DNA from: Augochlora pura
Taxonomy: Eukaryota; Arthropoda; Insecta; Hymenoptera; Halictidae
Length of the DNA: 64,000 nt
NCBI RefSeq assembly: GCF_028453695.1
Contig: NC_135779.1
Location: 7,638,831 to 7,702,830, forward strand
Direction of reading: 5' to 3'
Shown: one piece after another, positions 23,796 through 37,522 of the stretch
Layout of the letters: every line of letters begins with the position of its first letter
How positions within the stretch are numbered: position 1 is the stretch's first letter
Made by a program: the position numbers and the translations under genes
The notes under the pieces: model-generated
Databases searched by the model: none
What the model was told of the DNA's origin: nothing
The model's input: only the letters and a program-made list of their open reading frames with translations

Positions 23796-25839
23796 GTTAT
23801 AATATTGTTTTGAGACTAAAAATTGATTACAAGAAGTAATCCTTTAATACTGTTAATCATTTCAAAATACTATATTGAATTGAAATTAAATAAGGAGTAA
23901 AAGGAATTATTGTTTGTCTCTTAAAGAATATTATAATTTCTAATGTAAGAAGATTTCGCAATTTTCGTGCATTCATCCACGTGCAGGCACTTTAATTATA
24001 ACATAAACAACGGAAATGAAGAATTAGTATTAGGATAGTAAGAGCACTTGTAGCTAGCTGTAGGACTTTATCTATAAGATAGTGGAATATTTTCGTTTTA
24101 CTCGGGTGTTTCAGGGATAATCGGGTACTCGGGTATCTTATAATCTCATATACATTCTGCAAAGATACTAGCTCTAGTCATTTCCAGTCGATGTCAGTCG
24201 ATTCGGGACGATTTCAGGCGATTCAAGGCGAGGACCGCGAGAACGATGAGATCTCTTTCGAGCCGGCTCGTTCGGTCCAAGTTACGGGTTACAGGTGCAC
24301 GGAGCCTGAGACCGGGCCACTCGTTAAACACGCCACGATGCACCTGCCGCGCGGCATCATTCATTGCCTTTATTTCTCTACCCTTCGCCGCACCCTTCGC
24401 CGCCGATCCGTCCGCTCGGACCGCTCGGTATCCTCCACCCGCCAGCTTATGCGTGCGCTCTCTCCCTCTCTCTCTCTCTCATTCTCTCTATCTGTCTATC
24501 CATCTTTTTATCGCTCTGTGCATACTCAGTCCTGCCTCTTCGGTAAATTATCTTCTTGCCACCGTTCCCCCGAATCTCGTTTTCACTTTTTTTCCGTCGT
24601 CGTTCCCGCGATGCAACCCGTGTTATGTTCCAGCTGAAGGAAACGCGAGGCTCCGATTGTAAGCTAAAAATTTATTATGGAGATTTCGAAATTGCTTCGG
24701 ATACGAGTCGTGTACTCGGAAGTGTGGGATCGTAGCGGCCATCGGAACGAGAAGTTGAAGAGGAAAATCCGAGAAGCTGAGACAATGAGACGATCTACAT
24801 AGACTATGGATCTTATATATTTGCGATAAAACGTCATAAGCGTAATCTTTGAGACGTGAAAGAACAAAATAATTGTCGAGTATCGATGCATTGCTTGCGA
24901 TCTATCGCGAGGGTTAGGAATGCCTATAAAAATTTCACGACAACCTATTTCATATTGTAACATTTATTATAAAAATTAAATCTGCAACACTCTACGAGAT
25001 TCAAGTGTATAAGATATAATTTCTATAATAATTATTGTTGTCTCTATTGTTATAGCATACCTAGAAGATTCGAGATACAAAATGATTTTGATTTATTTAA
25101 TACACTAAATTCAAAATTGAATTCCAACTTTGTTAAATAAATTTTGGTCGACCATATATGATCAACGTGCTTGTCAAAGCGTTTATGAAAATGGAGGGGT
25201 CCTAAGTGATTTCTGATTCTTGCAACAAATGTAAATAATTTTTATTTCGAACAGAAATATGTGTTCTTATATATCTCTTAGTTATACATAAACAACGGCG
25301 AAGGGCCTCGAGTTCTCGACCCTAGAAGAGAAAAGCCGCTTGGATCGTCGACTTCTGGTTCCGTGCAAGTGCCGCATACCAACGTCATTCAAATGAAATT
25401 CCATGTCAGAATTGCGGACCACCGGCTTTCTGTTTTCCACCTAATTCGAACATCCCGAATCTTCCCTGATTTCACCCTTGACCATTACTCGTCCGCAAAC
25501 TCTGCCACATCCTCGACCTCGTTCCTTGCTGCATCGTACCCGACAGTTAACCTAACTATACATCGTCACCAAACTTTGACCACTCTATCCTAGTCCTACG
25601 ATCCCAAAACCTCGACACTCGAGTTCAGGTTTTTACGCGCGTAATTACTATTATTGAATTTCTACGGACAATAAATCTATTAGCTTCAACGCTTTCGTGA
25701 TGATCGATTCAATTTAAACAAAACACGATGACGCAACCTGAATAATCTAAATAATTCGAGTAATTTATAAAACTAGTTTCAAAACATTTTCAATATCATA
25801 AACAAACGTTTCTCATATTCAGCTAAGGCCAGAGTCAAA

Positions 25840-26090
25840 TTAACCCCTTGCTCTATAATAACGAGTCAGACTCGTGATACAGATTTCGTGCAGGATCTAA
25901 TAAATATTAATATTATATATTTACTCTATATCCAAATAAAAATAAATTCTTCTGTTATCAAAGTCTAGAAACGAAAGGGCATGCAGATAATAAAAGAAGC
26001 AAAAATTGTCTGGCTCTTTTAAGGAAAATATCAAGAATAAATAAATGCTAATCAACGCAGCAATGAAAGGAATCGTAGTGCAAGGGGTAA
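25840..26090. mobile_element. TTAA-type MITE, family A
   Basis: Begins TTAACCCCTTGCTCTATAAT and ends TAGTGCAAGGGGTAAA, giving inverted ends CCCCTTGCxCTA and a TTAA target (the right one decayed). Internal blocks such as GAATAAATAAATGCTAATCA match the copy at 39163-39623. TTAA targets and CCC-starting ends are typical of piggyBac-derived MITEs. About 250 bp with no ORF of note. Confidence 0.7.
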
Positions 26091-26982
26091 ACGGACGTTC
26101 GTGGTTTCTTCTTCTTCGAGTGATGGAAAACGAGCAACACATTCGTCCTGCCTTTTAACTAGACAAACAGGAAACGTTCGCTTTTTCGACGCTCGCGTGA
26201 CTCTGACCTAAACACCTTGAAATCCACATAGGATCAAGCTTCCCGGCGCGGAAGAGTTAATTACACCTGCACACGCCTACACGTGTATCCCCGATGTCCG
26301 TACAATGTCGTGATCTTTATTCCCGAACGATCCTGTGAAAAGGCGAAAGTGGTCGCCTCGGAGCGTCAACGATTCGTCGATGGAAAGATACCCCGTGGTC
26401 ACGGAAAGACAGGATCAGTTTCGGTCGGGACGAACCTGCCGAAGACGAGACTCGGACAGGTGTACGGTAAAATACGAATAGGTTTAGGGTATCGGTTACA
26501 AAGCTCGGCGAGAGTCGACCCTTTATAGCCCCGGTCGCATCAAGACCGTATTGTTCGACGAGGAAAATTTACGAATGGCAAGAGTGGTGCGGGTGCTGCG
26601 GGAGCGTGCAATCGTAAGGAGTCCTCTCTCGCTTTCGCCGCAGGTCTGATTTATGCGAGGCCGTAAGGAAAGAAGCTCTCGGTCCCTCACCTGCCGAGAT
26701 CTTTTTGTTCTTTATTCTACCTCGCCCCCATAACCCCTGACCTCCAACAACCGTTTGCTCCTCCGGCTCACGTTGGACGATCGACAACGAGTCATCGGAG
26801 CCGTTTCTGCGAGAAATATCCCGCACGATCAATCTGCCAAAGATCGATACGAGTCGATATCGACGCCCCGGAAATTAGTCGACAGAGGCGATAGGGTCGT
26901 GAATCCGGTGGGGTGATTATTATGAATAAAATATATTAAATAAATTAGACTCTTTTATTTCGTATATTTCCGAGTAAAACTT

Positions 26983-27080
26983 TTAACCTTTTTGCAATCG
27001 GAGCCATTTTAACTCGAAATCTAAAATAGTTTCTCAGATCTGTAGTATTTACTTTTTATATAATCTACTCTATAGAAAGC
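26983..27080. mobile_element. Fragment of TTAA-type MITE (family B)
   Basis: Starts TTAACCTTTTTGCAATCGGA followed by a GCCATTTTAACTCGAAATC block, matching one end of the copy at 50904-51150 read on the other strand. Confidence 0.45.
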
Positions 27081-27265
27081 AGGTAGAGGATATTAAAGAT
27101 ATTAAAATTATTTATATACACGGTAATTTTTATTGGTGTCATAGAGCCATCACTTGATTGCTAGGGGTAAGCGTGTCTTGTACGATAAATCTAAACTGAA
27201 TTATGCCCGAAAACAAACCAAAGGTACAGCAATTGGTCAGCCGACGGTAACCGGGCTCCACTACC

Positions 27266-27499
27266 CTACGTTGCCGGCTTGCTTAGGACACAACGACACG
27301 GCCAGGTGTCGAGGTACTCGAGGTAATAATGGCCGTGTCCGAACGGCGACGGTTCGATGACCCAGGTGGTAAAGGAATTGTATAGGGTGTCACCGATACC
27401 CCAAATACGGCCAGCAGAGTCATTGTTCGCAGTGTAACCGATACCCTCCGGTTCCGAGAACCTTGCGCCGAGATCTTTTACCTGTACCCCCGTTCGCAT
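27266..27499 (-). other. Unassigned ORF with protein-like composition
   Basis: About 77 codons on the minus strand, containing GRIWGIGDTLYNSFTTWVIE. Rich in Gly, Tyr and Trp, with no family I recognise. A possible acceptor (GTACAG) lies just upstream and the frame ends at TAG. It may be a terminal exon or a chance ORF. Confidence 0.15.
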
Positions 27500-28339
27500 A
27501 ATTGCACAGTCGACCCTCCGCTTTTCGTTCCGTTTCGATTCGATTCGCTCGTCTTGTCTTCTGTTGTCGTCGTCGGCCGACGACGACGACGACGACGTCC
27601 CGTTGTCCCGTCCTCGTTCCTATTTTTTTTTTCTTGTTCCTCGCCGGAATCGGCCCGGCAGGGAACAAGCCGCGCGCGGCACGTCGAGCTATAAGAACAA
27701 ACCGGCGACAGAATTCGCGAGCCAGCGTTACCCTTATTGTTGCCACTATGAAACACGATACGAATGGTTGGCATGGAATGGCTGTGGCACTTACCGCGTT
27801 CTCGAATGCTTGTCAGTGCGCGAAACACGGAGAAAGGGAGACGGGAGAGCTTAGGAGAGAGCGAGAGAGACGGTTTGATCGAGGGGGAGAACGAGAGGCG
27901 GATGAGAACGTGTGTGCACGCAGCAGCGGCGGGGAGCGCAAAGTTTGGTCTAAAGATTACGAGACGCGACATCTGGCGCCACATGCACATTCAAAGCTGC
28001 CGCATACGCAGGCCGATGCTCGGCGATGGCTTGGACTCGCTCGCGATTGCTTTTCAGATCCACTGTCCCTGCGGAAATCTAGGAAAGTTTAGTCGCCACC
28101 CATCCGGGACGCTTTCTTCGAGCCGAACAAGTGGAAAGATCTTCCGACTCTCGACTCTGGCCAGGCTTTTATGATTACGCCTCATTTGATCGAAACGAAA
28201 CACCAGGGCGGCAGTCTCTGGGTCTAGGCTCGATTTGGACGGTTTCGTCTCGTTTTCTTCACTTCCCTCGGAACATTCTAATTTCGTGACGGACACGTGC
28301 CCGGATGGAAACAGATGTACACCCTCCTCTCGCGCGTCG

Positions 28340-28347
28340 TATAAATA
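28340..28347 (+). promoter_or_regulatory. Orphan TATA box, TATAAATA
   Basis: Clear TATAAATA in a GC-rich island with no gene identified downstream. A TC-rich stretch and an ATG at 28638 follow, but that frame is only 13 codons long. Confidence 0.3.
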
Positions 28348-28544
28348 CATCCGTGCTCTGGTCGTCCGGTGCTCGACTAACCAGGCGGTATCTGCTCGAG
28401 TATAGCCGAGCTGGGACAGTCGTGACTCCGAATCGATATAAAGTTACCGGGCCGAGCGGCGCCAGCGTGACTGCGAGATTCGAGCTTCTCGTTTCTTCTC
28501 GTTTCACGAATCGCGCGGCTGTGGCGCATCGTTTCTCCTCTCTT

Positions 28545-28578
<34 letters not shown>

Positions 28579-30452
28579 TAACTGTCGTTTCTCAGTCGAT
28601 CCGATCCCGCTATCGCTTTCGTTCGTTTGCCAACGCGATGGACGACGCCGTTTCAGGCGAAAGAATTTATGAAATATAGGAGTAAGAGGATACCTACGGC
28701 TTTGAATGCCATGTGTTTCACCGAGCGGCTCGTCGCGAACGGGAAGCGCTTTAAATTCGCACACCGCGAGCAAGCAGGTGATCGCGATCCGTCCGTGAGT
28801 CGGATATTCTCGCGTCAGGTGCGTAACAATGAGTAGCTGCAGTCGAAACCTGGGATTCTAAACCGACGTCTAACACCCGTTGCGCAAGTATGGCTTTTCT
28901 AGCCGCAGCCACGCCGCGTTTCTTCATGTCCTGTGCAATCTTGCCACAGTTCTTTTAGGCAACGCCCCTCTGCCGCGATTGCGGTCAGAAGTACTGTACT
29001 TAAAGGAGGTCTTCTACTTCGGAGCGCATCTTTTTATTAAAAAGAAACAGTGTGCGCTTGGATGGCGTTGATACGACGACAATAGATTATTGTTTGACAA
29101 ACAGTATATTTTTTCCTATTTCTCAACGATTTCATGCCAATTCAACTTTGTATCCTCCAACTGCTAAGAGTTAAATATATTACACTTATTCGTCGAGGTA
29201 CATTTATGGGTCATTGATTTAAATAAGTGTTACAAATATTACAATAGCACTGATTCATAAGCAGACTAAACGTCTTATTGTTACTTTTATAAGCTAATGC
29301 GAAACAGTTGCTTTTAACACCCGGTAAATGTAGCGTTGAGCATGTTATGTTATTTGAAGTGTTAAGCGGGTTACTGTTGGACATCTACTAATCTGATCCG
29401 ACAAGGGTGGCTCTTGATCTCTGGTCGCGAACATGCGTGCTGAACTAGCCCGGGGATAAGTCTGACCGATCGTCGTGGATCGAAAAGAAAAGTTGGACGA
29501 AATCGAGCGTTTCCGAGGACGCGACCGTCCATGGTCGTCGAAAGGAACCGGTCTCGATTCGCAACCATTAGCCTGTTTATCGGCGGGCGATCTCAGCGAA
29601 GGGGCTGCGCCTCGCGTCAGGTGCAAATTTCGACAGCGGCCGGGCAACCGGCGCGCGTTCGAACGAGGAAATTTCAGAGACAAGCGACGTCGCGACAGGT
29701 GGACCGGGGCTCTATCGAGGGCCGGCGTGAATGCGCGAGCCGGCCGAGTCGGAAACCGGAAGTTGTTTGAGCACGCAGGCATCGGCTGCGTTACGGCTTT
29801 CAGCTTACGGCACGCGTCTCCACCCGGCTACGCCCTAAACCGTGAAATTCTTCGTCGGAGCAGAACTTAGAGTTCTCCAGAGTTCTGTAAATGATGGGTC
29901 ATCGAGGGTGATCTATAATTTACTTACCAGTAACACGCAAATGTGCTCCGTTTAGGCAACGAAGAAGCGATGCGCGCACTGATTCGATATCCGCTCGCTG
30001 TAGATATCGCGCGGCGCCTGTTCATCTTCCGTTTATCTCTGACTTGTCTCGCTCACGTAACCGTGCATTCACGCTCATCTTTTTACACCTACATTCTTAT
30101 ACCGACGCGTGTCCATGTGTAAGCAGTAGTAAACCGACTGATTCTAAGGATATGCAAAAATCGAGAGTTCTGCGAACAGTGCTCGCTTTCTGTAAAAAGT
30201 CAGACAAGAATTGATCTTCTCAAAAAGCGTTCGCAAGTAAGGATGCAATATCATTACCAACCAAATATTATTGCTTAAACAATTCATTGATCATGCGAGA
30301 TACATAAAAGTTACATTCTCAGTCCTTTATAGAATTTTGATCATGGTCATTTCGTCAAAAAAAAAAAACATAACTTTCAAATGTAGGTGAAAAAGGGTTA
30401 GAACGAGGCCACTGCTGGTCGTTTCAGGCCGGAGTGTTTATTTTAGCTTATC

Positions 30453-30828
30453 CAGAGTCCGTAGATTTTATGCATTTTTGATAAGAATGATTGTGGACAG
30501 ATTTAGGACATCGTGTGTACCTTATTGCGCGTCGTTACATTGACCAGAACATTTTTGATTATAATCATTTCTTAGAAGAGGAGGATCATTTGTATTTTCT
30601 CGCGTTCCGACATTTACTCGAACGGTTAAATATTGACAATGAGAGAACGGATTTTGACTCCGACTTAAAGAATCGGAATAACATTTATGCTTTACGAGCT
30701 ATTGCTAGAAATCGACATCACCTGTCAAAGTATGGCAACGGGTTAAAATGACTGCAAGGGTAAAAACATTGTTACCAGACTCGCATATCTTACAATTTTT
30801 CATTTTGCATAAACGTCCGCGGTCTATT
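30453..30828. mobile_element. Related copy of family C element, about 375 bp
   Basis: Left end AGAGTCCGTAGATTTTATGC. The complement of the right end reads TAGACCGCGGACGTTTATGC, nearly identical to the left end at 1195. Confidence 0.45.
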
Positions 30829-31439
30829 TACCAATCGTACGTATTGGACACTGATAAATCAAGTTACGCGACGGATTCGAACTTTCGGGGACATCTTTTC
30901 TTGTTAATTTTGTTCCATTCGCGATGGGTATCGTTCGACGCGGCGACGCGCCGGAGATTTCGCGCGAGCGATTATCGGAAAACGAGAGAGATCTTGTTCC
31001 CTGGGAAGGGGAACTGCTCGGTCGGCGGAGAACGGTTCGCGTGACGATGACGAGTGCCCGCGGGGGCGTTCGTTCTATCATCCTCTCTCGGGTTCTCCGA
31101 ATCGCGTGCACGGTGCAAACACGGACGAGGATGCGAGAGACGAGGAGACGGTCGGCGGGGGGGGCGGGAGGAGACGCGAGTAACTCCGTGTGACTCGGAA
31201 ACCCGCAGCCGCTCGCCTACGACGACGCCATGCCAGGGAGCTTGGAACGGCGGCGGTAGTCCACGCCGGTCTTTACCACGGCGATTCGAGGGCCTGGGCC
31301 CGGGCCCTTACCGAGGACCGTGTAGCTTAAACGTGGGCGGATCGGCCGACCATCCGCCCCGGGTGTTTCTCACCCGCATACCTCGCATACGTGCCGCTCA
31401 TCTTCTCCCGATCGTCTTCTCCTACGGTCCCCGCCTCCG

Positions 31440-31485
31440 ATCCCGATCCCGATCCCGATCCCGGACTCGATCCCGATCCGGGTTC
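31440..31485. repeat. CCCGAT hexamer repeat
   Basis: Imperfect tandem copies of TCCCGA in a GC-rich island. Confidence 0.75.
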
Positions 31486-34400
31486 CAGAATACGAACCTC
31501 TCGACACCGTCCCGGCCACCAATTCGCTACCGTGCCCGTCTACCGCATTCCCTTCTCTTCCGTCGTCCGTCGATCGTTTTCTCGCAACTCCTCTCGCTTC
31601 TTCTACTCCTTTTTGCATATCTCGGTTTACCCGCGGCTACCGCGCGTCGGCTACTTCGCTTACACGCTTCCCACCTCCCCACCTCGGGTACCCGCGGGAG
31701 GAGCGTCGCTCCACATGTCTTCAACTTCGAAGCTTCGAAGCTCGCGTTTCGTTCAACCGATGTGATCATTTTTACGAAGTAAAAGCATGTTACAACGGTT
31801 GTTACGAGCCGTGGGATTTCAGGCGGTTTATTGGCAAAAAAAAAAAAAAACGACGGTTTGGCACTTACGAACGGGCCGACGTTTGTTCCATGGGTGGGAC
31901 CCGCTAAGGGCGGTGAGATCGTTGTCGAGTCTGTTTCATCACCGAGAGCCACGAAGGGAAGACTTTCTCTGTAGAATTTTTGTTGCGTTATATCTCTGAA
32001 TAAAGCATATATGTTTAAAGGTTGCTCATCGAAACTTTTTTTATAAGGAATTGTAAAAGAAAAGGTCACATATTTTGACTAGTTTGGTGGCTCTGGTGTT
32101 CATACGTAGTGACAGAACAGGTCGTAAATGAATAACGTTTATGAATGCGGCAGGACGTCTTTGACAAGCAATTACAACGATTTCTTCACTTTATAAGAGA
32201 AAATAACGTATGTAATTTGCGACGCAGGCAGCTACGCCGAGCTGCGTAGATACAGACTCCATTCCAGGAGCTATCCAGGAGCTGTCGGCGTAATTAGTAC
32301 GATTAGGAGATAACAGATGCACCCGATTCACTTCTATCGGTTTCAACAAGACGTCATTGATACATGTACTTATTTATTCATTCAATATATAATTTCTTTT
32401 ATATTTAAATATTTCGTTTCGTTTCAAGCTTTTATACTTTACGCGTCTTTGTATCAATACTTTCTCTCGTCGATGAATTACAGTATCGGAAAGGCTCTGT
32501 TTCAATTTTGTGCATAGTATGCGAGAGAAGAAAAATCGTACAGACAGAATGGATATCAATATAATAAATATTATATAAAATAATATATAAAATTATTTAT
32601 TTTTATATAATTAAATATTAATATATAATATTATTTATTTTTAATATATAAAATTATTATATAAAATAATATATAAAATTAATAAAACTGATAATCGTAG
32701 TATTAAACGAAACAATGATACGATGATCGCACCGTAACTACATACAACGTACGCATCATCGATTATCCTATGTTGGGCACTCGGTGGTGAACAAATCCGC
32801 CCTCGCGATTCCCATTTCGATGTCCTGGAATCGCGTCGCGTCGTTCGCCCGAGATTATCGAAGACTCGAGGAGACGCATAGGTGGAGCGGGGCGATTCGA
32901 TTGTAGGGCAACGGAAGGAACAAGGAGAGCAGAAGAAGAGAGAGAGAGAGGGGGGGAGAGAAAGAAGGAGAGAGATAATGGAAGCAGAGAAGGGAGACGC
33001 GATCAACGCTGGACTGTAAAGTCCGTATCGCCTCGAGGATATTCCCATGAGTCGGGGGCGGTGGAGCAACAGCTCGCCGTTGCGCTGAAAGTTGTTCTTC
33101 GGTTACTCGAGGGCATCGGAGCTCCTTCGGGGTCGACGTCGGTGCCGGTGCGGTGTCGGTGCGTGCAACCGGCCGACCGGGGCAGACCTGTTCGTTCTTG
33201 AACGCGTTATTACGAGGATCCTTAATAAACGTTTCGACCCGTTCCTCCTCGCGTTTCGGAATTCCGCGCGAAACTATGGGACCGGCTGCGAAACCCCTCT
33301 GGTCGCCCACCGTCTGGGGAGCCAAAGAAGCCTCGAAGAAGCTCCGCTTCTTCCGCTACCTGTCCTCTCGCCTACTATCTCCCGAGTTCTCAGGGTCGTC
33401 GGCGATCGATTCGCAACCGCCGACACCGACAGTTCCTGTGATATCGATGCTTTATTTCAAGTGCTCGAAGGAAGGTGGTCATTTGATTACTGGATCGCGG
33501 GTTATATGCACTTGTCGGACGCATTGGTTGGCGCCACTTCAAAAAGAAGAAGAAAGATTAGACGAATCGATAAATGGTTGATACGTTGATTTCAGCTTGT
33601 TAAAGTGATTAAAAAATGAAAAACAATTTTAAGTGACTTAGCTTCTCTGGCATCGACGTAGAAACTAAATTATTTACTGTTAAAAACAAACTACATCTTT
33701 GCAATATAATTTTCAAATTAAAAATGATTCTTTTCAGACTACAATCGCGCATTCAACATAAAGGGACAAATCTCTGTAATATGATTGCAAAATTAAAAAT
33801 ACAAAAGTATAAAAAAAATCGATCTTCGTCTTCGCCTGAGGAACGAAAGACGTTTCAAAGAGTTCCGCCACGAGTGGTCGAAGATTGTTTCCCCATCGAA
33901 CCAACGCGCCGCGATCGAATCGACCAAGGCAGCATGAAGCTGTAGAAGTTGAACGCGCGGCGGAGATGCCGCGAACGTCGAAGCGATGTTCTGCAGCAAA
34001 GGTAGGGAACTAGAACCGGCGAAGTGTACTCCGTTCAACGGCGGCATTATCGCGGGATTCGGTTCGCGGGTCGACCGATATCCCGACGCGTCCGACTGTT
34101 TCGCGGCGGCGGGCAGCGTGACGCGATAGCCGCGGATTATCATGCATGTGCATGCGGGACAAAAGAAGTTTAGCTTGTAAAGCTGATTAAACCTTAGTTA
34201 ATCACGGCACAGCAGGAGCGTATCGGACGGCAGAAAGTCGAGCGGCCGCGTCGACCGACTCGGTCGCGTGCGTCCTTGGTAGATGGTTTATCGAGCGGGC
34301 GGTCCCGCGCGGCAAACAGCGCGGCACACGGCTCTGCCGCTCTCTTGCGACCCTGTTCGCATCGACATAGCGATTGAATTCGGTGCTACATTCCTCGCAT

Positions 34401-35419
34401 ACTCCGCACTCCGCGACCCCCAATTCCCAGGCTATTCCCGGCTCTCGCACCTTCCCGGTGCCTAACTTCTGATCGCGCGCCCTCCGACTACCTCCCCTCC
34501 CGCCGCCGGCAGCCGCGGCCGTCGTCGACCAACCGTCACGAGTCGCGGCTCGTGATCTCTCGCGTTCTCCGACCGCTGGAACAGCACCTTCTTCCTGCCT
34601 CATGCTCCCTGGATGTCCCGCGCGCACGCAACATCCACCGACGAGGACGTAACGCGATTTTGCCACCCCCCGCGTGCTTTTCCTGGCCTCCGCGCCGCGC
34701 CGCTCGGCTCCGCTTCAATCCGCTCCGCGGGTCTCCCGTTTTCTCTAAATCTTCTGCCGACGGAAAGGTTCGCGTTGGTTCGCGGGAAAAGGTAAACCGG
34801 AAGCAGCCGCGGTTTTTCGTTGTCGAAATTTGAACGTTTTTTATCTAGACCAATGGAGCACAGTCCACAATATTTGTGTCGTTTAATTGCCAGTGAAATC
34901 GGAACCGAGATGTTTCAAAACTGAAACTGAGATTATTTTTGCTAAGGTGTATGTACGAGGCTCACAGAAATTACTACAGTTAGTTTCACTCTTTTATGTT
35001 ATAAAAAGCTTGATACCATTCAATTTATTCGAATACGTCACACTGGAATTTCGATAGTGAAATTCTGATGCTGAGTTTCAAAATTTTATATCGCCCATGT
35101 TTAAATACTTGCCGCAGTCAAGATTTAAATAGCACAATAAGTTGCTTGTGACAAATAACAGTAATCCCGGACTGCGCCAATTGCCGGAATTTAGAAAATC
35201 CTACGTAGTAAAATTAACAGTTCCTCAATTAGGTAAAGCGGCAAGTTTTTACAACGTTATAACTTCTTTTGTGCGAATACAATGCGGGAGGTCGCCCGCA
35301 CATGGTTCCGTTCTCAATCAGCCTTCAAATCTTCTCTGTCATTTCCTTTTTCTCTTCGCTGCATTTTCTTACCACTCTCTTATACATACACCGTATTTCA
35401 CTCGCAATATAATTCTACA

Positions 35420-35421
<2 letters not shown>

Positions 35422-35460
<39 letters not shown>

Positions 35461-35461
35461 T
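35422..35461. repeat. (CT)n(CG)n compound microsatellite
   Basis: About 15 CT dinucleotides followed directly by five CG dinucleotides, an alternating purine-pyrimidine run. Confidence 0.85.
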
Positions 35462-35757
35462 TTACCTTTCAGCTGTGCAGGACTTCAAGGGCCTAAGCAG
35501 TATGTTCAGGTTACTCGAAACTGTCCTCGCAGACCCAAACACTTTGTACACATCTGGTCTATTCATTCAATAATTTACGACACCCACTCTTGATCGGTCT
35601 GCCTTTCCTACCCGGGGAAAACCCTAAAAGTATTGTCTACATTTCCTGGGTGTTCCGTTTTGAGTAGGAATATACAGTATGTTTATTCCTGAGTCAGGCC
35701 TTTCATCAAGCCTATTCTATAATCCAAAAATACATTAATATTGTCACAGTATATGTA

Positions 35758-35846
35758 TTAACCCCTATTAACTCGAAGTCATTTTAACTGTAATTCTAAA
35801 ATAACTTTTCTGACATATAACTTGTAACAAACACTGTTGTTGTATA
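35758..35846. mobile_element. End of a family B TTAA MITE, interrupted
   Basis: TTAACCCCTATTAACTCGAA followed by a block matching, on the other strand, the right end of the copy at 50904-51150. It is cut at 35846 by the Tc1/mariner MITE. Confidence 0.5.
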
Positions 35847-36092
35847 CAGTGACTCCCAAAAGAATGCGGACACTAGATAAGTTTGACTTCTGCGCCACAT
35901 ATTTAAATAAATATATACTAAAACGAAAAATATCGTTTACAGTATATTAAAGTCGAGTATATAAATGTCGAAATGCAACAAACTTTCGATTCAGTATAAA
36001 ACGTCACCTACATGATTGAAAAAATAAAAAAAAAACATCGTAGCATAGAAAACAAAGTTATATTAGTGTCCGAATACTTTTAGGAGCCACTG
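35847..36092. mobile_element. Tc1/mariner-type MITE
   Basis: Terminal inverted repeats of 29 bases: left CAGTGACTCCCAAAAGAATG (35847 on) and, on the complement of the right, CAGTGGCTCCTAAAAGTATT. Both continue into CGGACACTA. Preceded by TA; the right flank is TG, a likely decayed TA. 246 bp, AT-rich, no transposase. CAGTGnCTC ends with a TA target fit Tc1/mariner. Confidence 0.75.
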
Positions 36093-37200
36093 TGCTTGTT
36101 GCAAGCGGAGTATACGCATCACGTATTTGTAACTATAAAGAAAACGGAAACCAGAAACAGTACCAAAATCAATTTTACTTGCGGTAAAAATTGGGTAGGT
36201 GCAATTTAAAACGGTGTAAAAATTAAAAGGACCTAAAAGCGTTGATGGATTAATTCGAACTTGTCAAAACGACGAAAGACAGAAAAACAAGCGTGTTCCG
36301 CCTGTTATGCCTGACAACCGATGCAGGCAATTTTTATTTTACATGAAAATATGGCTCGGAAGTATCGAGCGCTAATTGAGATTCGTTGGGAACTGGCTCC
36401 GAGCGAAACCTAGTCGTCGTCCCGCACAGGTGAAAGGAACGTGTTGGTTGATAAAGGGGCGTGGGAAAAAAGCGCGGGAATTCGTGCGATCTCCCGACGA
36501 AGCTGGTCTCCTGGTACGCCGGCGGAGCGCCGCAGCGCCACGCGCCACGGCGAACATCATCCCAACGCCCGCCATCGCGACGCGCGTTCCCCGAACCGTC
36601 GTCCAGCGTCGCGTCGCTCCGCGTTTCACCTGTGTCCCGCCGCGCCGCGTCGCTGCACCGATCTACCTGCAACCCGTGGTACACCTCTGTCGCGCGGCAC
36701 ACCGTTCCGGGCAGATTCATCGAATCTACAAGGTGCAAACATTGAAACGTTAATTTTATGTTAAGTTGATGTTAACTCGTTCCTTCATTTAAATTAGTCC
36801 TTCAATACATATATTGCACAATTATGTATATATTTCTCCCAGATTATGGTCGCTTCAACTGATTCATATTTTATGCAACTTTAGTGCTTGCGAACGTTGT
36901 TAAAAATAGAATCCGCAATTTGTTTGGTGCTGATAAGATTACATGTACGAAGCCTTGGTGCAAAATATTTTGGATATGCAAAATAACAATTGTCTGCATA
37001 GATTAGAAGACGTAGAGGACGAACAGCGTTAGTTAAAATTCGTATGTCAATTTGAATGTTTGAGTTTATTAAACGTTCGTGCAAAGACTTGTGCAAAAAA
37101 AAAAAAACGAAAATCGAGAACAGGCTTCTTGAAAACTGAGAAGCCTACATGCGCCGGCGAGGAAAGAAAACTTTAAACAGAATTTTTATGCAATTGTTAC

Positions 37201-37206
37201 TTTATT
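37201..37206 (-). terminator. Candidate polyadenylation signal of the SLC17 gene
   Basis: AATAAA on the minus strand about 320 bases past the stop at 37523. Confidence 0.45.
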
Positions 37207-37522
37207 CGAATACTCAAAGTTAGGATTACTCTTACATATCGTAGAAAGATTTCGGTATGAAAAGTCGAAGAAACAGGTACAGGTAATAGACGCTTTCCGC
37301 TCGCAATCATAGTTGGACCCAGGAACAATACGTGCTCCGCATCTTACGGAATAAACGAGTTTGCAGTCATCGATTCGGCGCAGGCGAAAAGTGGATAATC
37401 TCGATAACGTTTACGTTCGCGTCATCGGCGACTGTCTTCTATAATCCTAAGTAGCTTAAATACTTTAGTAGTCGTCAAATCGCGATTCGAGAACGCCCGT
37501 CGACGTCGGCGACGAACTCCCT

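Larger units (their letters stand above)
15466..37522. other. 22 kb interval without an identifiable gene
   Basis: Upstream of net and downstream of the SLC17 gene. GC-rich islands (15.5-16.9, 18.2-18.6, 19.5-20.3, 20.7-21.1, 21.4-22.4, 24.2-24.6, 27.2-28.8, 29.4-29.9, 30.9-31.8, 33.0-33.6, 34.0-34.8 and 36.4-36.7 kb) alternate with AT-rich DNA. ORFs in the islands overlap on both strands and match nothing I know. Small transposons and microsatellites are listed separately. Regulatory DNA, noncoding RNAs or distant 5' exons could be here. Single n bases occur at 17642 and 17784. Confidence 0.5.
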
